A DNA stretch of 64,000 nucleotides from Butyrivibrio fibrisolvens. GTDB taxonomy: Bacteria; Bacillota; Clostridia; Lachnospirales; Lachnospiraceae. Position numbers and translations under genes: made by a program. Under the pieces are notes generated by a model that worked only from the letters and a program-made list of their open reading frames with translations, was not told the DNA's origin and made no database searches. The DNA is taken from positions 3,348,001 through 3,412,000 of the forward strand of contig NZ_CP065800.1 of assembly GCF_023206215.1 (NCBI RefSeq), given 5' to 3'. Numbering within the stretch: the first letter of the stretch is position 1; every line of letters begins with the position of its first letter. Positions 1-7,997 of the stretch are shown here, piece by piece.

Positions 1-588
1 AGCTTCATATGCATCCTCATCATCTTCTTCATTCATAAGAAACATATAGTCGAAGTTCTCATCATAGACAGCAGCAGTACTATATTCAAAGGCATTGTAA
101 TTATAAGCTGATGAGTCTCTTGCTGCAGAAGAAGATCCATCGCCCATATAGTGACTGGCATCGTACTTCACAATGACATCGTACTTTTTGTCACTGCCGG
201 AAGATACCATAAGATCATTGATGGCGAACTCATATATGTTATTGTCCGAACCTATAAAGCTTCCATCTTCGGCGTAGTAGTTTCCAAGAGGTCTGAACTT
301 AGAATACTGGGAACTTGGGATGATAAAAGGTGATGGCGCATCCTCATTGAACATAAGCGCGATATCTTCTATCGTAAAATTCCAGCTTCCTTCGAATATG
401 GTCTGTGACAGTGTTTCGTACTCTTCGAGTTCTCCGGCTCTTTTACTAAGCTTCTGCGTGACTACAAAGCCCCTCATAAGAGGAACTACCAGAATCGCAA
501 CTATGATGACTGCTATGATGACTTCTATTAGAGAAAAGCCGCTATTGTCATCTTTTAACCTCATGTCAGTTCTTTTATCTTCGACCAT
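1..588 (-). CDS. Type IV pilus prepilin-like protein (3' end outside window)
   Basis: An open frame runs from the ATG at 588 to the left edge with no stop, so the gene is partial. It begins with a short charged leader of about 17 residues ending in Gly, followed by FSLIEVIIAVIIVAILVV. This is the class III signal: cleavage after Gly, Phe at +1 and Glu at +5. After the hydrophobic helix comes a Tyr/Ser/Asp-rich soluble domain ending, as far as seen, in an acidic Asp/Glu-rich stretch. It is therefore a pseudopilin or minor pilin processed by the PilD encoded at 3966-4724. It lies on the same strand downstream of the pilO-like gene, separated from it by a 298-bp palindrome. Which minor pilin it is cannot be said. 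Confidence 0.85.
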   Translation of the reverse strand, partial: MVEDKRTDMRLKDDNSGFSLIEVIIAVIIVAILVVPLMRGFVVTQKLSKRAGELEEYETLSQTIFEGSWNFTIEDIALMFNEDAPSPFIIPSSQYSKFRPLGNYYAEDGSFIGSDNNIYEFAINDLMVSSGSDKKYDVIVKYDASHYMGDGSSSAARDSSAYNYNAFEYSTAAVYDENFDYMFLMNEEDDEDAYEA

Positions 589-651
589 GATCAGTATAAG
601 TTCCTTTACTAAGTTCTCTTATAACTGCCTATATCATGAGTGTCATATTAT

Positions 652-967
652 TTTTATAAATCAAACTTCGCACTTGCCAAACATACGCCACCCTCTGAGG
701 CAGCGCCGATACGGCCTGTTTATAATACATTTTCGTATCTTTTGAAGGTGTTATTAAATTCAGGAGCAAGATATCTGGATCTTTATATTCTTCTTAGGGT
801 CCACCTGTCTGAGCGAAGCGAGTTTGGACCCTAGAATATAAAGATCCAGATATCTTGCCCTGAATTATAATACCTTCAAGATACGAAAATGTATTATAAA
901 CGGGCCGTATCGGCGCTGCCTCAGAGGGTGGCGTATGTTTGGCAAGTGCGAAGTTTGAATTTTATAA
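652..967. repeat. Long imperfect palindrome (element A)
   Basis: The gap between the pilO-like gene and the prepilin gene is filled by one giant inverted repeat. The left arm starts at TCAAACTTCGCACTTGCC (661) and its reverse complement ends at 958. The arms are about 140 bp each with scattered mismatches. The centre (about 798-832) is a smaller hairpin, GGTCCA with TGGACC, around a loop containing GAGCGAAGCGAG. The outer module recurs at 45886-45936 and the centre recurs in the element at 20454-20872. A transcript through it could fold into a very long hairpin between two pilus genes. No protein-coding content was recognised. Confidence 0.9.
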
Positions 968-981
968 GTATAAGCAAAGGC

Positions 982-1734
982 TCATTGTCCGCTGCTCTGA
1001 ATGTCTGTCACGTCTCCAAATATATTGTCAGTTCCATGATTGATAAGGCCAGGACTTGGGAAAGTGTACTCTTTGTCAGTGCCTTCAAGATAGTAATAAT
1101 CTATCGTCAGCTCTCCTGAAAGTCGTCCTGTTGATGAATCGTAGCTTACATCAAGCTCAGTAACATTTTTAAAATCTTCATGGTTTATCACATTCAGGAT
1201 GATCTGCTTAAGTCCGTTATATGTTGTATCAAAGGTCATAACTTCTACAGAATCATAGAACATAAGACCGGTAACATCAGGTATGGTCCCGTCTGATTCG
1301 TACTGATTAAGGGCTATAAGACCTGTAACATCTGCTCCTGCACCTGAGAGCTGATCTTCTCTCTCCGGAACCATGATATCCATAGCTACAGGCTCATTCA
1401 AAACTGCCTCATAGGTATAGGTAGGAACAAGGATATTGGTCAGAAGCTCTGTATACATGATCTTATCAGCAGTAGTCACAAGAGACGGATATCCTGCCAT
1501 TATCTTGTTGGTATTCAGGATATACCGGTCTGTATCATTGACATAGGTGTCCTTATTGGCAGAAACCGTAGTCAGAAGCTGAACCTGATTGCTTAGTGTC
1601 ACATTCTCATCTTCTATGACTTTGGTCTTCTCATTAAGGCCATAGTAGCCATAATAGTAGGTAAGACCTGCGATCACAACGCCTCCGAATATCATAAGAA
1701 GAGCTTTATCTCTCTCAGTGATTGTTAATGCCAT
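982..1734 (-). CDS. PilO-like type IV pilus assembly protein
   Basis: A 250-residue protein with a single N-terminal membrane helix (about residues 12-30), then a short coiled stretch beginning after the membrane and a compact extracytoplasmic domain. This is the layout of PilO/GspM-type alignment proteins, which pair with PilN outside the membrane and link PilM to the rest of the pilus machine. Sequence identity to PilO is low by eye, so the call rests on topology and on position after the pilM-pilN fusion. The ATG at 1734 is chosen because GGAGG lies 7 bases upstream; a longer frame from 1764 has no such site. The next gene downstream is the prepilin, beyond a long palindrome. Confidence 0.7.
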   Translation of the reverse strand: MALTITERDKALLMIFGGVVIAGLTYYYGYYGLNEKTKVIEDENVTLSNQVQLLTTVSANKDTYVNDTDRYILNTNKIMAGYPSLVTTADKIMYTELLTNILVPTYTYEAVLNEPVAMDIMVPEREDQLSGAGADVTGLIALNQYESDGTIPDVTGLMFYDSVEVMTFDTTYNGLKQIILNVINHEDFKNVTELDVSYDSSTGRLSGELTIDYYYLEGTDKEYTFPSPGLINHGTDNIFGDVTDIQSSGQ

Positions 1735-1839
1735 AATAACCTCCGAATCTCTGTCTATAGCCAAAATAAGCTTTGAAATAAACCATTTACTATAACGTTA
1801 CTACTTCATCACCAGATCAGATTACGTGATCGCAGGATA

Positions 1840-3924
1840 TCAGCCTACAGCCTCGCTGCTATTACTTCCTGCATCTTCTGTACTTCCATCATCTGCATTT
1901 CCATCTTCTGATGCTCCGTTTTCACTGTCTGTTTCTTCTTCGCCGGATACGTCCGGGCTCTCATCACCTGTTGTACCTGCACCTGATACATCTTCATCGC
2001 CTGTTGCCTCGTTTGAAGCAGCGCTGCTATCATCTCCTGTAGATTCCTGACCGGCATTATCTGATTCATTGCCTTCCGGTATGATATCTTCTGTATCGTT
2101 TTGAGTTTCTACGGTATCTAATGTATCTTCTTCACTTCTTTCAGCATATACGCAGACGGCTGTAAATGTGACGTATCCTTGACCCTCATCAGAGGTATCA
2201 TCTGAGATCCTGTCTATGACTACACTATCTACTGATTCAAACATGCACAGCTGCTCGTATACATCTGCTGCTTCTTCCTTGGTGCCAACTGTCATCTTGA
2301 TGGATACGCTAGTATTATCGCTGCTGATATTTTGTACCAGAATATCTGCAGGCATCTTCTCTTCCATCTCTTCGAGGAATTCGACTATATGAGCTGTCGG
2401 TTCATCTTTTAATCTATATGCTTCATTTACAAATTCATAAGCCTGTTTGGACAATGTATATTTCTGGTATATAGGTATGATGGACACTACCGACTGAAGC
2501 TGACTTCGCAGCGACTTATTGGTGTTCCCCGCACTGATATAAGGCGGGAGCGATACAGCCAGAAGCACTGCAGATAAGCCTACACATCCTATCAGGACCA
2601 GTCTTCCTATAGCTACTATATCTGTTCCGGAGGATTTTGCTTTTTTCTCCGTAATAAGGAAATTCACAGGGCTTATAGTAGCGCCTATACATCCTATGTA
2701 TTCACCAAATACGCCGTTTTTAAATACCTTGCCAAGCTGCACGCCTTCGAGTGTTTCTATCTGCTTAGCAGGCACATCAAGAGTATTGGCGATAAGATCA
2801 TCTATTCCCTGGATAGTTCCGCCTATACCGGTTATCACCACTCTGTCGACCTTCTGGCCTTTGGTTCTCGAATAATACAGATCCAGGACAGTAGAAAGAC
2901 CGCTTACAAGATTTTCAAAAGAGAATGTTACATTCTCTCTGAGCTCTTTCATCTGGGGTGAAAGCTCTTCCTCCTCTTCTTCGGGAGGAAGAATAGGCTC
3001 ATACTGCTGCGCTACTGCAGCAGGCTCTGTAGCAGGTTCTGCTGCCGCATCAGCTCCAGGTTCCTGACCATCAGGATTGTCTACCGCTTCGCCATCACCG
3101 CTTTCGCCTTCTTCTGCGGCTTTGGCCTGTTCTAACAATCTCATCCTCTCTTCTGCCTTAGCCTTTTTATAAGCTTCCATGTCAAAAGCAGGATTGACAC
3201 ACTTCATTCCTCTAAGGAAGCCTATAGCTTCAGAGTATGTCGTATTATCTGAATATACGTGGCTGTAGATGATAGTATCCACAGCTTCTTCAATTCCATA
3301 AGGTACAGTTCTTGTAAGGCTCTGTACTCCGTCCTTCATAACAGTAACTATAGAGTTCTTCTCATCTATCTTGATAACTATCTGGCTACCGACACTGCAT
3401 TCTTTTTTGACAGCCTGATACAGTGAGTTGCCATCATAGTCAATCGCTTCCAGCTCAAGTCCTGCTGCCTTTGCAAATTCCTTATAGCTTTCCAGCATTT
3501 CAGAAGGCATAGCAAGCGCATTGACTCTAAGCGCCTTAGCTCCCTCTTCATTTTGAAGCTTCTCCAGAACAGTATAAGTGATGCTATAATCTGCAATGTT
3601 TACAGGAAAATAATCCGAGGCGTTGGCCAATACGAAATCCCTTATCTGATTTTCTTTAAGAAAAGGAATCTCCACTTCTCTGCTGGCTATCCTGTTTGAA
3701 GATACAGAGAAGATAGCTCTTTTAGCCTTAAACCCCTTAGCTTTGAGCATCTTACTAAGAGCCTGAGCATAGTTCTCGAAGCCGTAGAGCATTCCATCAT
3801 CCATGACTCCTTCGGGAGTAGACAACATAAGGCTTTTGTAGATTTTGGGATTTCTGACCTTATAATCCATCTCAACAATTTCTGTTAATGTAGATCCGAT
3901 CTCGATACTTAGGACTTTTGCCAT
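1840..3924 (-). CDS. pilM: PilM-PilN fusion, type IV pilus assembly
   Basis: 694 residues. Residues 1-430 are a PilM/FtsA-type actin-like ATPase: the N-terminal SIEIGSTLTEIVE is the phosphate-1 loop, and VVITGIGGTIQGID is the usual second nucleotide-binding loop. An acidic Ala/Pro/Glu-rich insertion (about 251-321) interrupts it. A membrane helix follows at about 435-460, then an extracytoplasmic domain resembling PilN. The C-terminal 95 residues are a low-complexity Ser/Asp/Glu/Gly tail. PilM and PilN are normally separate cytoplasmic and membrane proteins that bind through the PilN N-terminus; here they are one chain. GGAGG precedes the ATG by 7 bases. pilD is 41 bases upstream and the pilO-like gene 105 bases downstream. 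Confidence 0.85.
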   Translation of the reverse strand: MAKVLSIEIGSTLTEIVEMDYKVRNPKIYKSLMLSTPEGVMDDGMLYGFENYAQALSKMLKAKGFKAKRAIFSVSSNRIASREVEIPFLKENQIRDFVLANASDYFPVNIADYSITYTVLEKLQNEEGAKALRVNALAMPSEMLESYKEFAKAAGLELEAIDYDGNSLYQAVKKECSVGSQIVIKIDEKNSIVTVMKDGVQSLTRTVPYGIEEAVDTIIYSHVYSDNTTYSEAIGFLRGMKCVNPAFDMEAYKKAKAEERMRLLEQAKAAEEGESGDGEAVDNPDGQEPGADAAAEPATEPAAVAQQYEPILPPEEEEEELSPQMKELRENVTFSFENLVSGLSTVLDLYYSRTKGQKVDRVVITGIGGTIQGIDDLIANTLDVPAKQIETLEGVQLGKVFKNGVFGEYIGCIGATISPVNFLITEKKAKSSGTDIVAIGRLVLIGCVGLSAVLLAVSLPPYISAGNTNKSLRSQLQSVVSIIPIYQKYTLSKQAYEFVNEAYRLKDEPTAHIVEFLEEMEEKMPADILVQNISSDNTSVSIKMTVGTKEEAADVYEQLCMFESVDSVVIDRISDDTSDEGQGYVTFTAVCVYAERSEEDTLDTVETQNDTEDIIPEGNESDNAGQESTGDDSSAASNEATGDEDVSGAGTTGDESPDVSGEEETDSENGASEDGNADDGSTEDAGSNSSEAVG

Positions 3925-3965
3925 CCTTTTGTCCTCCGGAATAATATGTTTACTACCTGTGACAG

Positions 3966-4724
3966 TTACATGATCTTACCAAAGTACCAACTGATAATTC
4001 TATCTCCGACAAGTATCGCAGTCATGACGCCTCCTGCCAGATACGGTCCAAGCGCTAGAACATGCCCTTTATGACTTACCCTCATACGGATTATGTGTAT
4101 GACACTTCCATATATACATCCTAGGAAAAAAGCAAGAATATTAAGCTTCCACCCTACAAGCAGCCCCGTTGCTGCCATAAGCTTTATGTCTCCGCCTCCA
4201 ATCCATCGCCCTTTTGATATCGTATACAAGATAAACAGGAAAAAGGCTACGGATACAAACCCCAGCAGATAATTTGCAAAATTTTTGTAATCTACCGCCA
4301 TCCTAATAATTCCAAGTATACATATAGTATAATTCAACCCAGCCGGAATTACCATTGTTCGATGATCTATAACTGATATTGCGATAAGCACGGACGCTGC
4401 AAGGCATATCAGTACTGTATCTACACTTATTCCATATACAATTCCAACCAGCACATATACTACTCCATTAAGAGCCTCTATAAGTGGGTATTGGACTGAG
4501 ATCTTCTGACCACAATTTCTGCATCTGCCTTTGTAGATGACCCATGATACGATAGGTATCAGATCAAACCATCTAAGCTGGTATCCGCAACTCATGCAGT
4601 GCGAACGTATCTTCACGAAATCTTCGTGTTTAGGAAGCCTGTAAATCAGAACATTTACAAAGCTGCCTATGACAATACCGTATACAAATAGTATTAAGTA
4701 GAATATCACTAGCATCCCCTGCAT
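3966..4724 (-). CDS. pilD: Prepilin peptidase / N-methyltransferase PilD
   Basis: A polytopic membrane aspartic protease of 252 residues that cleaves class III leaders and methylates the new N-terminus of pilins. The N-terminus has the GSFVNVLIYRLP signature, followed by two CxxC pairs (CMSCG and CRNCG) of the zinc-binding methylase loop. Further on is the GGGDIKLMAATG motif with the conserved catalytic Asp after GG; the first catalytic Asp is probably in VIDHRTMVIP. Its substrates include the prepilins at 1-588 and 37473-37988. The ATG at 4724 has GAGG six bases upstream. A GTG at 4736 overlapping the previous stop codon (GTGA) is an alternative. It is translationally coupled or nearly so to the upstream EAL gene. 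Confidence 0.93.
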   Translation of the reverse strand: MQGMLVIFYLILFVYGIVIGSFVNVLIYRLPKHEDFVKIRSHCMSCGYQLRWFDLIPIVSWVIYKGRCRNCGQKISVQYPLIEALNGVVYVLVGIVYGISVDTVLICLAASVLIAISVIDHRTMVIPAGLNYTICILGIIRMAVDYKNFANYLLGFVSVAFFLFILYTISKGRWIGGGDIKLMAATGLLVGWKLNILAFFLGCIYGSVIHIIRMRVSHKGHVLALGPYLAGGVMTAILVGDRIISWYFGKIM

Positions 4725-4732
4725 ATTAGTCC

Positions 4733-6682
4733 TCACTTTTTCTTGGAAAAGTATTTTCTAAGATCGCTGATAGGCACAGGCTTTGCATAATGGAATCCCT
4801 GAATATAGTCAAAGCCATGAGTGATACTATAATCCTTGTGAGCATCGGACTCTACGCCTTCTACGAGGGTATTGATTCCGCTGCTTTTCAAGGTTTCTAT
4901 CATATTTGAGACAATGCCGTCCATACGCTCATCATCTATTGACTGATACAAAAGGGTTTTATCGAACTTAATGATCCTGAACGGAAGGTCTATGACTCTT
5001 GCCATAGCCGAATATCCTGTTCCAAAGTCATCAAGATAGAAAGATACACCCTTTTCCCTTAACAGATACATGTTGTTCCTAAGTTTGTTGCTGTCATCTG
5101 CAACTGCACTCTCTGTAAGCTCAAGTCTGATCTTTTGTGGCTCAACATCATATCGCTGAAGGATATTTAGGATCTCATCTGCAAGTCCCGGAAGCGTGAA
5201 CTCTGATGCAGAGCAGTTGATACTGATGCATTGGAATTCATACTCTTTTTCCAATTCTTTGAGTTCCTTGCAAACCTTACTGAGCATTATAAGAGTCAGA
5301 ACATGTATACTGTCTGTCTCTTCTGCGATCGGTATGAAGAGCCCCGGACTTATAATCTGACCATCAAGCTCAAGTCGCATAAGAGCTTCCGCAGTTCTGA
5401 AGGATTCTGATTCTACCTCATATATAGGCTGTGCGTAGCATACAACCCTTGCATCATCCATATCCCTTTTAAATCTTATGTCCATGAGCTCCTGTTCTAT
5501 TCTGTATCTCTCCTGGAACTTCTCGTTATCTTCTTTGGTCGCTACATATCTAAAATTCTCAAGAGGATTAAGCTTCTTTCTTATAATCTGATTGACCATC
5601 TCTCTGGCCATTGCTATAGATCTGATCTGTTCAAAGCAAGGAAGAACTACCATTATGATCCTTGCAAGTTCATCTATCTCACTAAGCCTTTTTTCTGCAA
5701 GATCTGCAAGGGCGTCAAGTATCTTGTCATGCTCATCACTTTGCATGGCTTCATATATGAAGGTGTAGGTTCCGGCGCTTTGCTTGTATATATGCAGGTT
5801 TGGATATTTGGATTCTGCCATCCTGCAATAATCTATGATTGTTTCATAGCCTATCCCCATCTTGGAAGACGGGCCGGATATATCCGATCTGTTAAAAGAT
5901 GGAATGATAAGATAACCGATGTAAAATGGCTTTTTTAATAAGATATCGTCTTCGAAACGACTTTCAAGTGAGTACGTATTCTGAAGCCCCAGAATCTCAT
6001 CATATGGATTGGAATGGAATAATATATAGAATATACACATCGGAACAACATAAGTCATCGCGATTATGATGTCATCTGTATTGGACCTTTGTACCAGAAG
6101 CAGCAGAACATTAATTGGATATACTGCAAATATGATAGTCCTTACAACCTTGGGCATATCCTTGGTAACAGTAAGTGCGAAGATCATAGAAGCAGTACTG
6201 CTGACCATACCGCAGTTGACCATCTTGATGACAAAAAATGAGATATCTGCAACCTCTCCTCCATAGTATGAAAACATAGTGCCTTTGAAGATAGCCACCA
6301 TGCAATAGAAAACCATGAAGAATACAAAGCAGAAGCACAATATCCTGTAGTTTCCTTCCTTGCTCCTGTTCCTATAGGGAAGTGTACACAGATACATAGA
6401 CAAATTGAATAATATGAAAGAATACACAAAGATATATGCAATCATAACACATTGGAGCATTACGATTCCATATATTTCGATATGAGAAGCCATATATACG
6501 ATCAGAACCATAAGAAAGGGAGCCACTATACAGAAGAACATTCCGAAGAAATCATAAACATAGCTGGAAGTCCTACGTGGCTTAGTTCCGATCATCATTA
6601 TAAAAAAAATAAATGAAACTATAAAAAATGCTATTTCAACATCTACGTTATATGCCAAATTCCCGATAAGTGCAGATAGCAT
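4733..6682 (-). CDS. Membrane-bound EAL-domain c-di-GMP phosphodiesterase
   Basis: 649 residues. The N-terminal ~225 residues form about seven or more membrane helices. The middle (about 230-400) has no GGDEF signature; it may be a degenerate GGDEF or a linker. Residues ~410-645 are an EAL domain with the catalytic motifs intact: AEALMRL, LELTES, LDDFGTGYSA, IKFDKTLL, VEGVES and QGFHYAKP. It should hydrolyse c-di-GMP to pGpG at the membrane. It is the first gene of the T4P operon as seen here and overlaps the region of the pilD start, so it is probably co-translated with pilus genes. The start has a GGTGAG site just upstream. The signal sensed by the membrane part is unknown. Confidence 0.9.
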   Translation of the reverse strand: MLSALIGNLAYNVDVEIAFFIVSFIFFIMMIGTKPRRTSSYVYDFFGMFFCIVAPFLMVLIVYMASHIEIYGIVMLQCVMIAYIFVYSFILFNLSMYLCTLPYRNRSKEGNYRILCFCFVFFMVFYCMVAIFKGTMFSYYGGEVADISFFVIKMVNCGMVSSTASMIFALTVTKDMPKVVRTIIFAVYPINVLLLLVQRSNTDDIIIAMTYVVPMCIFYILFHSNPYDEILGLQNTYSLESRFEDDILLKKPFYIGYLIIPSFNRSDISGPSSKMGIGYETIIDYCRMAESKYPNLHIYKQSAGTYTFIYEAMQSDEHDKILDALADLAEKRLSEIDELARIIMVVLPCFEQIRSIAMAREMVNQIIRKKLNPLENFRYVATKEDNEKFQERYRIEQELMDIRFKRDMDDARVVCYAQPIYEVESESFRTAEALMRLELDGQIISPGLFIPIAEETDSIHVLTLIMLSKVCKELKELEKEYEFQCISINCSASEFTLPGLADEILNILQRYDVEPQKIRLELTESAVADDSNKLRNNMYLLREKGVSFYLDDFGTGYSAMARVIDLPFRIIKFDKTLLYQSIDDERMDGIVSNMIETLKSSGINTLVEGVESDAHKDYSITHGFDYIQGFHYAKPVPISDLRKYFSKKK

Positions 6683-6826
6683 ATGCTCACCTCATAAAAG
6701 CATCAACTTATTATCATATCTTACGTAAATATATCGGCTAAAACTGTGATAAAAAGAATAGCTTTATGGCAAATAACTAAAAGGTCTGTTTATGGTATAT
6801 CTGCACTATAATAATGTTGAACCGGA

Positions 6827-7042
6827 TCAATATTCTACATCCTCTGCCAGCAATATCCCTTGATTAGCATAATAATCATTCATACTGTCTCTACAAGTCT
6901 CGATTCCTGCATTGATATGCCTTATACCGGCAGATGCTACGAACAGATTACGTATTGTAAAGATAAGAAGTGTGATCGTAAGGATCATGATGATACGCAT
7001 TACAAGGTTGTATACTCTTCTGGATACATAAATATTTCTCAT
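6827..7042 (-). CDS. Small membrane protein downstream of lexA
   Basis: A 71-residue protein with one membrane helix at about residues 14-34, a short basic N-terminus and a ~35-residue tail with one Cys. A good ribosome site (AGAGGGG) lies 9 bases before the ATG. It starts 53 bases after the lexA stop on the same strand, so it is probably in the lexA transcript and SOS-inducible. In Bacillus the gene next to lexA is yneA, a small membrane-anchored division inhibitor with a LysM domain. This protein has the size and anchor but no LysM domain that I can see, so a division-checkpoint role is only inferred from context. Confidence 0.6.
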   Translation of the reverse strand: MRNIYVSRRVYNLVMRIIMILTITLLIFTIRNLFVASAGIRHINAGIETCRDSMNDYYANQGILLAEDVEY

Positions 7043-7095
7043 AATCTATTACCCCTCTTTCTTATGAGAACACCAATACCTATGATACTGATACT

Positions 7096-7710
7096 TTAAG
7101 CAAATCTCTTGATCACTGAAGAAAGGACACCTTGAATGATGATCTTATCCGGTCGTATGTCGTCATATCCTCTTTGAACATTTTCAGGATGAAGCACCAG
7201 CCTCTTAAGATTCGCATCATACTTAAGTCTCTTAAGTGTATTCTCTCCATCCTCGTTTAGTGCTACTACTATATCTCCCTGTCTTGCAGTCGATGCCTTC
7301 CTGATTACAAGAAGATCTCCCGAATCAATGCCTGCATCTATCATAGAATCTCCGACTGCATGAAGTATAAAAAGCTCTCCGCTTCCAAAAAGTGCTGTAG
7401 GAAGCTGTACATAACTATCTATATCACTGCTCTCAGTCTCCGGAGCGCCGCAAGTGATGCCATCCTGCATAAGAGGAGCTGAGGTCATGTTCTCATCCAT
7501 CTTCATAGTAGAATCTGTACTGATACGCCCCTCACTATAATCGAGCATTCCCTCTTTGTTCATAGCCACAAGATATCTGTAGGCTGTACTCTTATCTATC
7601 GAAAGGCCTCTTCCAATCTCTGCAGTAGAGGGATCACGCATATTCTCTTTATGAAATTGTATGATGAAGTCCTTGATCTTCTCCTTTAGTTCAGGGCTTT
7701 TTGATCTCAT
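7096..7710 (-). CDS. lexA: LexA repressor
   Basis: A 204-residue SOS repressor. The N-terminal third is a winged helix ([24 protein letters not shown]). The C-terminal part is the S24 peptidase/dimerisation domain with catalytic Ser in GDSMIDAGI and catalytic Lys in [10 protein letters not shown]. Autocleavage normally occurs at Ala-Gly; the matching place here reads ITCGAPE, a Cys-Gly bond. The start at 7710 is chosen for the AGGCGGG site upstream; the open frame extends further up to 7806 but that region carries the promoter. A promoter and a palindrome lie immediately upstream, fitting autorepression. The DNA-binding domain is rather diverged from Bacillus LexA. Confidence 0.9.
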   Translation of the reverse strand: MRSKSPELKEKIKDFIIQFHKENMRDPSTAEIGRGLSIDKSTAYRYLVAMNKEGMLDYSEGRISTDSTMKMDENMTSAPLMQDGITCGAPETESSDIDSYVQLPTALFGSGELFILHAVGDSMIDAGIDSGDLLVIRKASTARQGDIVVALNEDGENTLKRLKYDANLKRLVLHPENVQRGYDDIRPDKIIIQGVLSSVIKRFA

Positions 7711-7753
7711 ATAATGCACCCGCCTTTTGTTAACTGCAACACTTTTTCTATCT

Positions 7754-7768
7754 GCAACGACCCGTTGC
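7754..7768. promoter_or_regulatory. Palindrome between lexA promoter and start, candidate LexA operator
   Basis: GCAACG-ACC-CGTTGC is a perfect 6-bp inverted repeat with a 3-bp centre, placed just downstream of the -10 box of lexA. Further GTTGC half-sites occur nearby at about 7734-7740 and 7824-7828. It does not resemble the Bacillus CGAAC...GTTCG box. Assignment as the operator rests only on position and symmetry. Confidence 0.5.
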
Positions 7769-7778
7769 TGATAGAAAT

Positions 7779-7806
7779 ATAATACCATACTTGTATATAA
7801 AGTCAA
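7779..7806 (-). promoter_or_regulatory. lexA promoter
   Basis: On the minus strand TTGACT (-35, 7806-7801) is separated by 16 bases from TATTAT (-10, 7784-7779), a good vegetative sigma-A promoter about 70 bases upstream of the lexA start codon. Confidence 0.65.
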
Positions 7807-7997
7807 TATCTTCTTTTACTGTTGCGATTAAATCACGCACAACGTATAATGGTCTATGCTATATTCACTGATAGCTGCAACCTATAAACGGCTGGTCCTA
7901 TTGGAACAGATCATAGGCAGCACTTATATACTCTTTGATATAAGGCAGAAGCAAAAACATCTATCTAAAAATAATCATTACAAGGAAGAATAATTGT

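Noticed and set aside
640..1119. Short open frames within element A
   Set aside because: They lie in the arms of the palindrome or antisense to the pilO-like gene, have no ribosome sites and encode nothing recognisable.
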